This document shows positions 15,669 through 25,227 of a stretch of DNA of 43,122 bases, one piece after another (the stretch's first letter is position 1; each line of letters begins with the position of its first letter). A program made the translations under genes and the position numbers. Origin of the DNA: UBA1672 sp964351365. GTDB lineage: Bacteria; Pseudomonadota; Alphaproteobacteria; Micavibrionales; Micavibrionaceae. A model generated the notes under the pieces. That model worked only from the letters and a program-made list of their open reading frames with translations, made no database searches and was not told the DNA's origin. The stretch is taken from contig CAYGNP010000020.1 in assembly GCA_964351365.1 (NCBI GenBank), positions 1-43,122 on the forward strand. Reading direction: 5' to 3'.

Positions 15669-17078
15669 TCATGCTGTTTTTGAAACGGAGTCTTCTTTGG
15701 GCGCGGTTTCGAAAGAGAGCATGATGGAGCGGGCTTTGTCGAGGGTTTCATCATATTCATCTGCGGGGTTTGAATCCGCAGTTATACCGCCACCAACACT
15801 GATGTGGGTTTTGTTGTTTTCGTAAATCAATGTGCGGATCAGGATGTTTGTGTCCATGGTGTCATCAAAGCCGATGAAGCCAATACAGCCGCAATAGGGG
15901 CCGCGGCGGGTGATTTCTAGCTCTTCGATGATTTCCATGGCGCGGATTTTCGGCGCGCCGGTGATTGAGCCGCCGGGGAAGCAACCGCCCAGCAAATCTA
16001 CGGCAGTTTTGCCGGGGGTGAGCATGGCGGTTATGGTTGAGACAAGGTGGTGCACGCCGGGGAAGCTCTCAAGCTCGCAGAGTTTTTCAACGTTAATAGA
16101 ATTGGGGATGCAGGTTTTCGAGAGGTCGTTGCGCAGCAAATCCACAATCATTGTGTTTTCGGCGCGGTCCTTCTGGTTAGTTTGTAAGTCTTCTCTGAGC
16201 GCACGATCCTGCACGATATTGTTGCTGCGGGGGCGCGTTCCCTTGATGGGGCAGGTGGTGACTTTGCCGTTATTAACGCTGATGAAGCGTTCGGGGGAGG
16301 CGGAGGCAATTTTGATTTCTCCCAGATTCATGTAAGCGCCAAAGGGTACGGGGTTGGTCTTGCGCATATGCATGTAATGAACAAACGGATCAAAGCCTAG
16401 GGGTAACTCTGCGGTAAAACGCTGGGAGAGGTTTGCCTGGAAGATATCTCCGGCGTGGATGTAGTCGATCACCTTCTGGACGTTGTCCTCATAGTCTTTG
16501 CGGCTGATTTGGGCGCGCCATTCGAGTGAGCTCGGTGTGTAGGGGGGCGCCATACGGTTTTGGGAGAAGAGGTTTATAAGGTGGTTGCGTTTTTTCTCAG
16601 CTTCTTTGGCGTTGCGCGCGTGGGTGAAGATGCAGGTTTTTTTCAGCAGATTATCGTGCGCGAGCACTTGGTCGTATATGCCGATTGCCATATCGGGCAC
16701 TAAGGCGTTGTTTTGTGTTTTTTTGGGTAAATCTTCTATGTATCTGCCCAGATCATACCCGAACAGGCCTGCTGCTCCACCTTGAAAGGGGGGAAGGCCC
16801 GTAATGTGGGATGTATGGGGTATCCATGATTCAATGCGGGATTTGAGGATTTTAAAGGGCGCGTCCCTGAAGGAGAGGCGTTGTTCCCAGTTTGTGACCG
16901 TGATCAGGCCGTCTTTGGCCTCTATTGTCTCGATTGGCTGGCAGACAACGTAGCTGTAGCGGCTGGCATCATGTTTTTCATCCGCGCTGTCGAGAAGGAG
17001 GCTGTAGGGCATATGTTTTACAGCAAGAAAGGCTTGCAGCGGGGTAATTCCAGTTATGTCATAGACAAATGGTTTCAT
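15669..17078 (-). CDS. pabB: Aminodeoxychorismate synthase component I
   Basis: 469-residue chorismate-utilising enzyme that converts chorismate to 4-amino-4-deoxychorismate for p-aminobenzoate and folate. The PIKGTRPR motif (lysine in place of the alanine found in anthranilate synthase) marks it as PabB rather than TrpE. Other landmarks are GDIFQANLSQRF, ENTMIVDLLRNDLSKTC, and GGSITGAPKIRAMEIIEELE, followed by IGFIGFD and the C-terminal AGGGI-like segment written here as VGGGITADSNP. Full family length. It heads the minus-strand group pabB-pabA-LOG, and a likely promoter lies at 17102-17131. Confidence 0.93.
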   Translation of the reverse strand: MKPFVYDITGITPLQAFLAVKHMPYSLLLDSADEKHDASRYSYVVCQPIETIEAKDGLITVTNWEQRLSFRDAPFKILKSRIESWIPHTSHITGLPPFQGGAAGLFGYDLGRYIEDLPKKTQNNALVPDMAIGIYDQVLAHDNLLKKTCIFTHARNAKEAEKKRNHLINLFSQNRMAPPYTPSSLEWRAQISRKDYEDNVQKVIDYIHAGDIFQANLSQRFTAELPLGFDPFVHYMHMRKTNPVPFGAYMNLGEIKIASASPERFISVNNGKVTTCPIKGTRPRSNNIVQDRALREDLQTNQKDRAENTMIVDLLRNDLSKTCIPNSINVEKLCELESFPGVHHLVSTITAMLTPGKTAVDLLGGCFPGGSITGAPKIRAMEIIEELEITRRGPYCGCIGFIGFDDTMDTNILIRTLIYENNKTHISVGGGITADSNPADEYDETLDKARSIMLSFETAPKEDSVSKTA

Positions 17079-17101
17079 ACGCTCTTTTGTATTTTCTTTT
17101 G

Positions 17102-17131
17102 AGTATAAAACGCGTTTGTAAATTCACGCAA
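17102..17131 (-). promoter_or_regulatory. Predicted sigma70-type promoter for pabB
   Basis: On the minus strand TTGCGT (17131-17126) and TATACT (17107-17102) are separated by 18 bases. Transcription would start about 17 bases before the pabB ATG. The -10 box matches consensus at five of six positions, the -35 box less well. Confidence 0.45.
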
Positions 17132-17157
17132 ACTTTATTATTAATTTGTTGAACTAT

Positions 17158-17186
17158 TTGACAGAATAATGGGTGATGTTTAGAAT
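17158..17186 (+). promoter_or_regulatory. Predicted sigma70 promoter for the gap-interrupted gene
   Basis: TTGACA (17158-17163), a 17-base spacer, and TAGAAT (17181-17186) give a near-consensus promoter. The start codon at 17211 lies 24 bases past the -10 box, with GGGTGAT as a possible ribosome binding site. It is the best-looking promoter in the window. Confidence 0.7.
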
Positions 17187-17210
17187 AAAGTGCATAATAG
17201 CGGGTGATAA

Positions 17211-18503
17211 ATGAAAGCTAATGATTTAGCACATACTCTGTTTGATTTGGATATTAAGGATGTTGCGCGTGTCGACCCCCATGCTGCGGCTATTTTGGCG
17301 CATGCGACGGGTTTTCTGGCGGAGGTGTTCAGGCGGCGGAGAGAATTGGATGAGAGGGGGGGGCACGATTTACCGCTGCAGGTTGTGGTTGGTGAAAAGC
17401 ACGATAATCCGGCCTCAAAGTTATTCAATACTCTGTTGGTTAAGGGGGTTAATCGAGAAGAAAGGCGTCTTGCCGTTGGTCTTGAGATGAGATCTTATAG
17501 CAGTTTTGCATGTGTTACAGATGTTCTTGATCCAAAAAGAATTTTGAAAGCGGGCCCTGTCCGTCATTGTTTTAATAGGCATAACCGTGATGGGTCTTTG
17601 GGATTANNNNNNNNNNNNNNNNNNNNNNNNNNNNNNNNNNNNNNNNNNNNNNNNNNNNNNNNNNNNNNNNNNNNNNNNNNNNNNNNNNNNNNNNNNNNNN
17701 NNNNNNGGAAAGGGATACCTCCAGGGTTTTGATGTTTATACACCCTATGCGAGTAAAGTTTAGGAAAGGGATACCTCCAGGGTTTTGATGTTTATACACC
17801 CTATGCGAGTAAAGTTTTGGAGGGAGTAATTCTTTCCGATAAAATTGCAGTTAATTTTTCTGATGCTGCGAATAGATTGAGGCGCAATGATAGTGGCTAT
17901 ATTGTTGATATTCCAGTTCTTAACCCGGATGATCCCGCGACGCGCAGCGCTATGGAGCGTCTACAGGTTCCTGTACGTGATAATATCGACGTGAGAACTG
18001 CGGAGGGTATCTGGATTCGAAATGAACATGGTGCAGAAGCTATCGGTTCTTTTTCACGCGAGCACAAGGCGCGTTTTGTTTTTTCCTTTTGGGGCAGTGA
18101 ACATGCTTTTGGTCATAATGGCTTTCAAGGGGAAGAGAAAAAGCCTTTTGAGCAGAGTTTGCCTGTATGTTTGAGGAAGCGTGGTTTTCCCGTTGTGGCG
18201 GTGGCATCGGTTAATGATGCTTATGGGAAGAGAATTCCTGAGGGCATTAATCGTGTGAATGGTTTATGGGCTTATAGGATTTCGGATTTTCCGGATATCA
18301 CTTATAGGCATCTAACTGGTGCTGAGGGTATTTATAATTCGGCTGAGACAGTCTGGGTTGACCAGTGGTTGGAGAGTCTGGGAATGGCAAAATATAAGGT
18401 TACCCCTAAGGTTCTGGATGCGTTTAGACCTGGGTGGTTGGCGCAAAGGGATGCTTATTTGAACGAGGCAAAAGCTATTCAAGAAAACCCCTCACTTGGG
18501 TGA
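17211..18503 (+). CDS. Unknown protein, split by a scaffold gap
   Basis: A single gene is most likely. The 5' part (17211-17606, 132 residues) and the 3' part (in-frame from 17763 to 18503) lie in the same reading frame, with 100 Ns and an out-of-frame duplicated block between. The N-terminal part has VVVGEKHDNPASK, which recalls the GE.HDNP start of ChaN/TraB-Tiki-like proteins. The C-terminal part has FWGSEHAFGHNGFQG and a LPVCLRKRGFPVVAVASVND segment that could be the matching end of such a fold. This is a weak resemblance and no function is claimed. No signal peptide is evident. The real length is unknown because the gap size is a placeholder. The end overlaps the convergent helicase gene by 29 bp. 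Confidence 0.65.
17607..17706. other. Assembly gap of 100 N
   Basis: Exactly 100 undetermined bases, the usual placeholder for a scaffold join of unknown length, inside a coding region. Confidence 0.98.
17707..17818 (+). repeat. Perfect 56-bp tandem duplication beside the gap
   Basis: Units 17707-17762 and 17763-17818 are the same apart from the last bases. The second unit reads in frame into the downstream coding part (GKGYLQGFDVYTPYASKVL). The first is out of frame and meets a stop. The unit length is not a multiple of three. It is most simply explained as contig-end sequence left on both sides of the scaffold join. Confidence 0.85.
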
Positions 18504-21249
18504 TGGTATCTTTCAAGCCGGTTTTAATGATTTGTACATCTTGCGGGAAGGCGCTTTGCAGGCGCGTGGGAAGCATCGGATCGAGCATTACAAACACGCC
18601 TTTATCGCTGGCGCGGCGGGTCAGGCGGCCAAAGGCCTGTTTGAGTTTGAGGCGGGTGAGCATTTCATCATAGGCGCGGCCGCCAAATTCCTTGCGGCGG
18701 GCTTTGTGGAGTAAATTGGGGCGCGGCCAAGGCACGCGGTCAAAGACGAGCAGGCGCAGGGAGCGTCCGGGCACGTCAACGCCGTCGCGAACTGCATCCG
18801 TGCCGAGGAGGCAGGCGTTTTCTTCTTCGCGGAACATATCAATGAGGGTGCCTGTATCGATGGTTTCGATGTGCTGGCCATAGAGGGGGATGCCGGATTG
18901 TTCGAGTGGGAGGCTAATTTTGTCATAGACGGCGCGCAGGCGCTGGATGGCGGTGAACAGGCCGAGCGCGCCGCCGCCGCTGGCTTCGAAGAGTGCCTGA
19001 TAGGCGCCGGAGACCTGGGCGAGGTCGTTTTTATTTACATCATTGATGATAAATACGCGGGTGTTTTGCGCGTAATCAAAGGGGGAGGCGAAGCTGCTTT
19101 GGTGGGGGGCTGCGCTCAGGTAGTTTGCGCCGGTTTGGGTTTGGGCGGCGCTCCAGTTATGGACGTCGTCATCAGTGCGGTCCTGGAGGGTGGCGGAGGT
19201 GACGCCCATGCCATGCACATGCGGGCGGATGGAGGAGGCGAAGGGCTTCATGGGGTCGACATAATGACGGTAGAGGCCGACATCCACGCCTTTGCCGTCT
19301 ATGCGCTCGACCTCTAGCCAATCGACAAAACCGGGGCTGGGGGTTGCGGTTTTGAGGGTTTCGAGCATGGCGATCCAGCTGGTCAGGGTCATTGTACCGC
19401 GTTGTTCCAGTGTATTTGAGAGGGTGTCGAGGCGTTTGCGCATATCGCTTTCCATCTCGCCTTTGTCGTTTGCGATGCGCTGATGCAGGTGTTTGCCAAG
19501 GGCGCTGATGGGTTTGAGGAGCTTGATGAGGGCGGCTTGCAGCTCCTTGGCGGCGCTCAGAATGTCTTCATCAAGGGGGAAGAGTTCGGTTTCAATCGAG
19601 TAGGGGGTGTCGGTTCCTTGGGCGCGTGCATGCACCACGCGGTGGATGTGCATCAGGAATTCCTCGCAGGGGCCTTGCGGGGTTTTATCCTTGAGGCGGT
19701 GACTCCAGTTTTGGGCGCAGAGAATATTGGCGCGGTAGATGATTTCACCCAGATGTTTTTGTGCGTCTTGATCGCCTTCGATGACATCCTCAATCCGGCG
19801 TTTCAGCCCGCGGGCGCGTTTTTTGCGTCCGTCTTCATGGCCCAAAATCCAGCGGCGGAGCTCGGCGGTTTCGCGGGCGGTTAAATGGGCGGCGAAGGCG
19901 CTGTCGGCGGCGTCGAATAAATGGTGGCCTTCATCGAAAATATAGCGTGTGGGCATGGTATCGGCGGCGCTGGATGTGGCGGACTGGATCATCACAAGGG
20001 CGTGGTTGGCGATGACGAGGCGGGCGCGCTTGGCTTTGCGGATGGAGCGTTCCACGAAGCAGCGCTGGTAATGATCGCAGGCGGAGTAGATGCACTCGCC
20101 GCGTTTATCGGCCAAACCGTAGGTGTTTGCGTAGCCTAAAATCCCTGCGAGCCAGCCGGGGAACTGCGCGCCGCTGAGGTCGCCGTCTTTGGTGGCGCCA
20201 ACCCAACGCGCCATAATACCGGCCGCGATGGCGTGGCGGGGAGTGTAGGTGAGGGCGGCGCCTGCTGCGGCTTCGTCGAGGTTGAGGAGGCAAAGGTAAT
20301 TTTCACGGCCCTTGCGGATGGAAACATAAGCATCTTTGACCACGGGGTGAGGGTAGAGGCGGTCAAGCTCGCTGTCGATCTGGCGCTGGAGGTTTTTGGT
20401 GTAGGTGGATATCCAGACCGCGCCATCGTTTTTTTCGGCCCAGACACTGGCGGGGGCGAGGTAGCCCAGGGTTTTACCAACGCCGGTTCCGGCTTCGGCG
20501 AGCACGATGTGCGGGTTTTCATCTTCGCGCATTGGGGCAAACATGGGGCGTATGGCGTTTGCGTAGTCTTTTTGCTGTGTACGTATTTCGGCCGGGGAGT
20601 CGCCAACATTGAGGAGTTCTGCGAGGCGTTCTTCGGTTTCGGATTGTGTGACTGGTTCATGCGCGGCTTGTGCTTCGGGGGGATCATTTGCCCATTCGGG
20701 CAGGTGCTTCCAGACATTCAGGGCCGATTTGGAGAAAATTTCTTCCTCAGGGTTGAAGATTTCGCCCAGTGCAGTGTGGATGAAGGGTGTCCAGCCCCAG
20801 CCTTTGCCTTTTAGCCCCATAACGGCGGAAATTTTGAGGGGGTCGGCTTTTTCGGCGTATGGGTCGTTTTGAAGATCGCGCAGCAGGGTTTGCGCGCATT
20901 CGATCAGGGTGAAGGGATAATCTTCGAAGCTTGCGGGCGGGGCGCAATTCAGGGCGCGGGCCAAACCTGCGGGCGTGGGGACGCAAAAGCGCGCAGGGTG
21001 AATGAATGCGAAGAGTTCAAGAACATCAAAGGTATGGAATTCCTCAAACCCCAAACGTGATTTCGTATAGGGCGCGTGGCAGACCAGTAGGGTCTGGTTG
21101 CGGATGGCTTGTGTCGCTTGGCTGTGGGGGAGGGTTTGAATTTCGCCCTCGGTGGTGAGGAGGACGGCACTGCCTGCGCTCACGCAGAGCGCGGGGATAT
21201 CGGGGAGGGATATCGCCTGTGGTTTGGGAATCGCGTGATCTGCCGTCAT
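18475..21249 (-). CDS. DinG/YoaA-type ATP-dependent DNA helicase
   Basis: 924-residue XPD-like superfamily 2 helicase of the DinG/YoaA group, which unwinds DNA 5'-to-3' and resolves damage- or transcription-linked structures. Motifs: Walker A EAGTGVGKT (252-260), four cysteines for a 4Fe-4S cluster (C320, C386, C391, C397), the DEGH box (439-442), SATLQDR, and near the C-terminus GTDAVRDGVDVPGRSLRLLV and QAFGRLTRR. The first ~220 residues are an extension with VCHAPYTKSRLGFEEF and FCVPTPAGLARAL, resembling a degenerate DnaQ-like exonuclease domain seen in alphaproteobacterial members, although no DEDD set is obvious. It overlaps mscS by 4 bp. Confidence 0.9.
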   Translation of the reverse strand: MTADHAIPKPQAISLPDIPALCVSAGSAVLLTTEGEIQTLPHSQATQAIRNQTLLVCHAPYTKSRLGFEEFHTFDVLELFAFIHPARFCVPTPAGLARALNCAPPASFEDYPFTLIECAQTLLRDLQNDPYAEKADPLKISAVMGLKGKGWGWTPFIHTALGEIFNPEEEIFSKSALNVWKHLPEWANDPPEAQAAHEPVTQSETEERLAELLNVGDSPAEIRTQQKDYANAIRPMFAPMREDENPHIVLAEAGTGVGKTLGYLAPASVWAEKNDGAVWISTYTKNLQRQIDSELDRLYPHPVVKDAYVSIRKGRENYLCLLNLDEAAAGAALTYTPRHAIAAGIMARWVGATKDGDLSGAQFPGWLAGILGYANTYGLADKRGECIYSACDHYQRCFVERSIRKAKRARLVIANHALVMIQSATSSAADTMPTRYIFDEGHHLFDAADSAFAAHLTARETAELRRWILGHEDGRKKRARGLKRRIEDVIEGDQDAQKHLGEIIYRANILCAQNWSHRLKDKTPQGPCEEFLMHIHRVVHARAQGTDTPYSIETELFPLDEDILSAAKELQAALIKLLKPISALGKHLHQRIANDKGEMESDMRKRLDTLSNTLEQRGTMTLTSWIAMLETLKTATPSPGFVDWLEVERIDGKGVDVGLYRHYVDPMKPFASSIRPHVHGMGVTSATLQDRTDDDVHNWSAAQTQTGANYLSAAPHQSSFASPFDYAQNTRVFIINDVNKNDLAQVSGAYQALFEASGGGALGLFTAIQRLRAVYDKISLPLEQSGIPLYGQHIETIDTGTLIDMFREEENACLLGTDAVRDGVDVPGRSLRLLVFDRVPWPRPNLLHKARRKEFGGRAYDEMLTRLKLKQAFGRLTRRASDKGVFVMLDPMLPTRLQSAFPQDVQIIKTGLKDTITQVRGFLE

Positions 21250-22418
21250 TCTGTGGTTTTAGCAGATTTTTCCTTTGGTGGTTGGAAAATTTCGGGCGCG
21301 TCTGTTGGGAAGCTTTCGATGTAAAGTGATTGTGAGGGAAAGGCAAAGCTGGTTTTGGCTTTATTTTCCACAACGTCCTTGATGAAAAATGCGAATTCTT
21401 CCTTCACGCGAAGCCATTCGCCCCATTCAGTGGTTTTTGTGAAGCAATAGATCATGAAATCAATCGAGGAGCTGTTGAAGCTGTCTAGCCGAACGAATGT
21501 GACAACTTTTGGTGGTTTTTCGAAATCATCATTCGCGGCCAGATAATTTGTCAGTTCATCGCGGATGAGTATGAGCTGCTCGCGAGTTGTGCTGTAGGTC
21601 ACGCCGATTTTCCAGTAGATGCGACGGTTTGTCATACGGGTGAAGTTGGTGACAACGGCATCGGACAGTGCAGAGTTTGGCACATAAACGGGGGCTTTGT
21701 CGAAGCGGCGCACGCGGGTGGAGCGAAAGCCCACTTCCTCGACGGTGCCTTCGACGACGCCGTCAACGAGGATCCAGTCTCCGGGATGGAAGCGCTTTTC
21801 GGCGATAACGGTAATTCCGCCGATCAGGTTTTTGAAGAGGTCCTGCGCACCCAGAGCGACGGCAGCACCGAAGAGCCCCAGACCAGCGAGGAGGGGGCCG
21901 ATGGCGATGCCCCAAATTTCCAGTATAACTGCACCGCCGATGAATATAATAGCAACGCGCAGGAATTTGAAAATCCAGTCCATCATGGTTTTTGTCAGAG
22001 CTTTTTCCAGTTTTTTTGACATGCGTCTGATCGGATGCAGGGCGCGGTGTAATGACCAGAATATCGTGAAAGCAATCATTGAGCGCACTACACTTGAGAC
22101 AAATAACGCTGCTGTACCCTCTAGGCCAAGATATTGTGCGGAGAAAAAGACGCCCATAATGATTGGAATAAAACGGATCGGTGGGATCAGGGCGTCTATG
22201 ATTTTATCATCGATATCCGTGCTTGATTTTTGTGACCAAGCATGGAGCGTGTTTAGGATATATTTGCTTAAGACTCCGCGCAGGAGAAGAAAAAAACCTA
22301 ATATGCATAAAGCGGTTATGATTTTCCCGATATCAATGCCCATAAAACCCTGTTGCCACACGCTTTTCACTTCGGCCCAAAAGGACATGATCTCGGGTGG
22401 GATATTGTCTATTGGCAT
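21246..22418 (-). CDS. Small-conductance mechanosensitive channel (MscS family)
   Basis: 390-residue inner-membrane channel that opens under membrane tension to release solutes. Several N-terminal helices precede the pore-lining helix and beta domain: LLAGLGLFGAAVALGAQDLFKNLIGG is the glycine/alanine-rich TM3 (about residues 180-205). It is followed by GDWILVDGVVEGTVEEVGFRSTRVRRFD and the VPNSALSDAVVTNFTRM segment, both highly typical. The ATG at 22418 is preferred to one at 22460 because an AGGAG site lies 7 bases upstream. Coupled by a 4-bp overlap to the helicase gene. The functional link between the two is not apparent. Confidence 0.93.
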   Translation of the reverse strand: MPIDNIPPEIMSFWAEVKSVWQQGFMGIDIGKIITALCILGFFLLLRGVLSKYILNTLHAWSQKSSTDIDDKIIDALIPPIRFIPIIMGVFFSAQYLGLEGTAALFVSSVVRSMIAFTIFWSLHRALHPIRRMSKKLEKALTKTMMDWIFKFLRVAIIFIGGAVILEIWGIAIGPLLAGLGLFGAAVALGAQDLFKNLIGGITVIAEKRFHPGDWILVDGVVEGTVEEVGFRSTRVRRFDKAPVYVPNSALSDAVVTNFTRMTNRRIYWKIGVTYSTTREQLILIRDELTNYLAANDDFEKPPKVVTFVRLDSFNSSSIDFMIYCFTKTTEWGEWLRVKEEFAFFIKDVVENKAKTSFAFPSQSLYIESFPTDAPEIFQPPKEKSAKTTE

Positions 22419-22490
22419 GGTAAATCTCCTGCTGATGCATTCAGAGCAGAAGATAATCATATGTTTTATTTGTTACAAGGTGTTTTAACT

Positions 22491-23012
22491 TTATTCAGGG
22501 CGCCGGCCAAAGATATTATCAAGGCGGAAACGTGAATATTGTGATTGTATGAACATTTTTAGAGCCGCGTTGCGCACCGCCATGCGGTAATTTGGAGCGA
22601 TTGCGGTACTGCCGTCTATCAATGTTACTTCGGTTAATGTGCCTTTGCCTGTGGGCGAGGGGATTATTGCAGTGCTTTTTACAATGTTTTTTGCCAGAGC
22701 GCGTGAGGATCTACAATTATAGCCGGGATAATCGCGCACCACCTTTGCATCGCGGACGAATCCGAGATCATGCTCTTCGTCTTCGCTTGATATTTTCCAG
22801 AATATCCTCTTCCCTTCAGAAGTTTTTTGATAACGACGCATGCCAAGCAAGAGAACTGCGCTTATGCTAAGTTCTTCATTTATTTCACGAAATTGTTCTG
22901 GCGTAAGGCGATCTTGACCTGTGCAGGAATATTCAAATGTTGCAATATGATTTAGAATTTTTTGTGCCGTCGGGCGGGCATGTTCTAAATTCAGCAAATG
23001 CTCGGCGTTCAT
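22491..23012 (-). CDS. Unknown 173-residue protein
   Basis: Not recognised. It is a soluble, mixed-charge protein without signal peptide or membrane helix. Notable segments are SISAVLLLGMRRYQKTSEGKR near residues 50-70 and a central DYPGYNCRSSRALAKNIV with a single cysteine. The gene has a GAGGGG site upstream of the ATG, is 99 bp downstream of lysS on the same strand, and 73 bp upstream of mscS. Base use and codon choice are like the neighbours, so it is probably a real gene. Confidence 0.7.
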   Translation of the reverse strand: MNAEHLLNLEHARPTAQKILNHIATFEYSCTGQDRLTPEQFREINEELSISAVLLLGMRRYQKTSEGKRIFWKISSEDEEHDLGFVRDAKVVRDYPGYNCRSSRALAKNIVKSTAIIPSPTGKGTLTEVTLIDGSTAIAPNYRMAVRNAALKMFIQSQYSRFRLDNIFGRRPE

Positions 23013-23110
23013 ATTTTTAGATTTCCCCTCTACATATTTGACGCACTTATAGTTAAGGATAAGCGGCTAGTACTTAAAATTTATTTAAAATTTTAGATAA
23101 ATTTGAGGAT

Positions 23111-24736
23111 TTATGCGCTTTTTGACTGTTTTTTCTCTAGTGTTGCACGGATGAGGGTGATGGTTTCTTTAGGGCCATAGAGGGCGATGAAGGAACCAAA
23201 GCGCGGGCCTTGGTCTTGTCCGAGGAGAATTTGGTAGAGCGCCTGGAACCAGTCGCGCAGATTTTCTTTCTCGTAGCCGTTTTCTTTTCCAGCATCAAAG
23301 ACAGCCGTCATGTAGTCTTCTGCTTCGAGGCCCTGGTCGAGGGTTTCGAGTTTATTGGCCAGTGCGGTTAGGGCTTTGCGCTCGCGTTCATCGGGGCTGC
23401 GGTATGATTTTTCGGGTAGGACGACGTCCTTGTAATATTGGATGGCATAGCCGACAAGGCGGTCAAGGAAGGGTGCGTTTTCAGGGTTTGCGCCCGGCGC
23501 ATACTGGCGGATAAAGCCCCAAAGAATTTCGGGGTTATCGGTGTTGGCGGCGTTCACAAGATTAAGCAGAAGCGCAAAGGATATCGGGGAGTGCTGCGCG
23601 TTTGGAAGGTTGCCGTTATGGATATACCATGCGGGATTATCAAGGCGTTTTTCTGGTTCTTGCTCCGGCAGTTTTTCGACGGCGGTGATGTATTCATCAA
23701 CGGATTTTGGGATGACATCGAAATACAGCTTTTTGGCGCTGGTCGGGCGCTGGAACATATAATAGGCCAAACTTTCGTGCGGGGCGTATTTTAGCCAGTC
23801 TTCCATGCTGAGGCCGTTGCCTTTGGATTTGGAGATTTTTTCGCCCTTTTCATCAAGGAATAATTCGTAATGGAAGCCAGCAGGGTTTGGCTTGCCGAGG
23901 ATTTTGAGGATTTGTTTGGAAATATCGGCGGAGGTTCTGAGGTCTTTGCCGCTCATCTCATAATCGACATCAAGGGCGTGCCAGCGCAGCGCCCAATCTG
24001 CGCGCCATTGCGCCTTGACCTGCCCGCCGGTGATGGTATGGGTCTGAAGGGTTCCGTCTTCGTCCTTGTATGTAATGGTTGCATTTTTCTCATCCACGGA
24101 CAGGATGGGCACTTGCAGGACGTTGCCGCTGATGGGGGAGATTGGTAAGAACGGCGAATATGTTGCGGCGCGTTCTTCACCTAATATCGGAAGTACGGCA
24201 GATTTTATGTCTTCATGGCGCGTGAGCATCAATTTCAGGGATTCATCAAATATTCCGGATTTGTAACAATCCGTTGCGGATTTGAATTCATATTCAAACC
24301 CGAAGCGGTCGAGGAATTTGCAAAGCTCGGCGTTATTATGTTCGCCAAAGCTCTTATGATCCGTGTCGAAAGGGTTTGGAACCTGCGTCAGGGGTTTGCC
24401 AATATAGCTCTTGAGCATGTCCTGATTGGGAACGTTGCTTGGAACCTTACGCAGGCCATCCAGATCATCGGAAAAGCAAATGATTTTGGTTGGAATTTCA
24501 GGGTGCAGGCGGTTAAAGGCGTGCATAACCATTGTGGTGCGGCAGACTTCACCGAATGTACCGATATGCGGCAGGCCAGAAGGGCCGTAGCCGGTTTCAA
24601 AGAGGACGTAGCCTTTTTCCGGTGTCTGGATTTGACCGCGACCAATGGCGCGCAGACGTTTGGACACAGCTTTGGCTTCTTCGAAGGCCCATGTGCGGCA
24701 TTTTTGCGCGATGTCTGCGGGTATGTCTGTGGTCAT
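23111..24736 (-). CDS. lysS: Lysyl-tRNA synthetase, class I
   Basis: 541-residue class I lysyl-tRNA synthetase (LysK type), which charges tRNA-Lys. This form is found in archaea, spirochaetes and alphaproteobacteria in place of the class II enzyme. The HIGH signature appears as HIGT at residues 57-60 after GYGPSGLP. The KMSKS signature appears as KISKSKGNG near residue 305. ICFSDDLDGLRKVPSN is another family block. The C-terminal helical anticodon-binding region is complete. An AAGGAAAA site lies just before the ATG. Sole lysS type in this window, consistent with the alphaproteobacterial placement. Confidence 0.96.
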   Translation of the reverse strand: MTTDIPADIAQKCRTWAFEEAKAVSKRLRAIGRGQIQTPEKGYVLFETGYGPSGLPHIGTFGEVCRTTMVMHAFNRLHPEIPTKIICFSDDLDGLRKVPSNVPNQDMLKSYIGKPLTQVPNPFDTDHKSFGEHNNAELCKFLDRFGFEYEFKSATDCYKSGIFDESLKLMLTRHEDIKSAVLPILGEERAATYSPFLPISPISGNVLQVPILSVDEKNATITYKDEDGTLQTHTITGGQVKAQWRADWALRWHALDVDYEMSGKDLRTSADISKQILKILGKPNPAGFHYELFLDEKGEKISKSKGNGLSMEDWLKYAPHESLAYYMFQRPTSAKKLYFDVIPKSVDEYITAVEKLPEQEPEKRLDNPAWYIHNGNLPNAQHSPISFALLLNLVNAANTDNPEILWGFIRQYAPGANPENAPFLDRLVGYAIQYYKDVVLPEKSYRSPDERERKALTALANKLETLDQGLEAEDYMTAVFDAGKENGYEKENLRDWFQALYQILLGQDQGPRFGSFIALYGPKETITLIRATLEKKQSKSA

Positions 24737-24820
24737 GGTTTTTCCTTATTTTCCTTGAGATTAGGCATAGCAGAGAAATTAATGTGGTTCAAAGGAGATT
24801 TTATATTGAAGGAATTTTTG

Positions 24821-24849
24821 TTGTTATCAGGCGGTGTTGAGGATATAAC
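24821..24849 (+). promoter_or_regulatory. Predicted sigma70-type promoter
   Basis: TTGTTA (24821-24826), 17-base spacer, TATAAC (24844-24849), placed 31 bases before the ATG at 24881. Four of six and five of six matches to consensus. Confidence 0.45.
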
Positions 24850-24880
24850 GTCAAAAAAATTTAGATAAGGTATAGTTGTA

Positions 24881-25225
24881 ATGCAAAGTGTAGTTGATTT
24901 TATAAATGGGGATATGGGCGAATTTTTAGGAAATTTGCCAACGAAGCCCGTGGGGCATAATCCTAATATTGATACGGCGGCTGCGGTTCGTGGGATTATT
25001 CGCGCCGGATTTTTGGATGAACAGGGCGCTCTGGCTTTGCCGGGCAAGAGAAAGGAGTTTGATGCGCTTGTTACTGACATCAAGCGGGAGAGATTGAACG
25101 ACGCTGGCCTTGGCAGGTTTAATATCGATGACCGTGCTAAAATTCAGCGTGCGATTGATCAAATTGCCGGGAAAGTTTGGAACATGGCCATGCCTGAGGC
25201 TGAGCCAGAGGGGCTTGATCTCTAA
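24881..25225 (+). CDS. Small unknown protein, 114 residues
   Basis: Not recognised. It lacks a signal peptide and membrane helix and is mildly acidic. A helical C-terminal part (DDRAKIQRAIDQIAGKVWNMAMPEAEPEG) is the most distinctive segment. It has a plausible promoter upstream, lies opposite lysS in a divergent arrangement, and ends 2 bp before the convergent PQ-loop gene. Its isolation gives no functional clue. Confidence 0.65.
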   Translation: MQSVVDFINGDMGEFLGNLPTKPVGHNPNIDTAAAVRGIIRAGFLDEQGALALPGKRKEFDALVTDIKRERLNDAGLGRFNIDDRAKIQRAIDQIAGKVWNMAMPEAEPEGLDL

Positions 25226-25227
25226 TT

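Noticed and set aside
17707..17818. 56-bp direct repeat as a CRISPR or minisatellite
   Set aside because: Only two copies, no spacers, next to a 100-N gap, and the first copy breaks the reading frame. Assembly artefact is the better reading.
18871..19317. Long plus-strand frames opposite the DinG-like gene, and similar shadows opposite atpA, uvrB and purB
   Set aside because: They lie antisense to clearly conserved coding regions and show no domain, signal or ribosome site.
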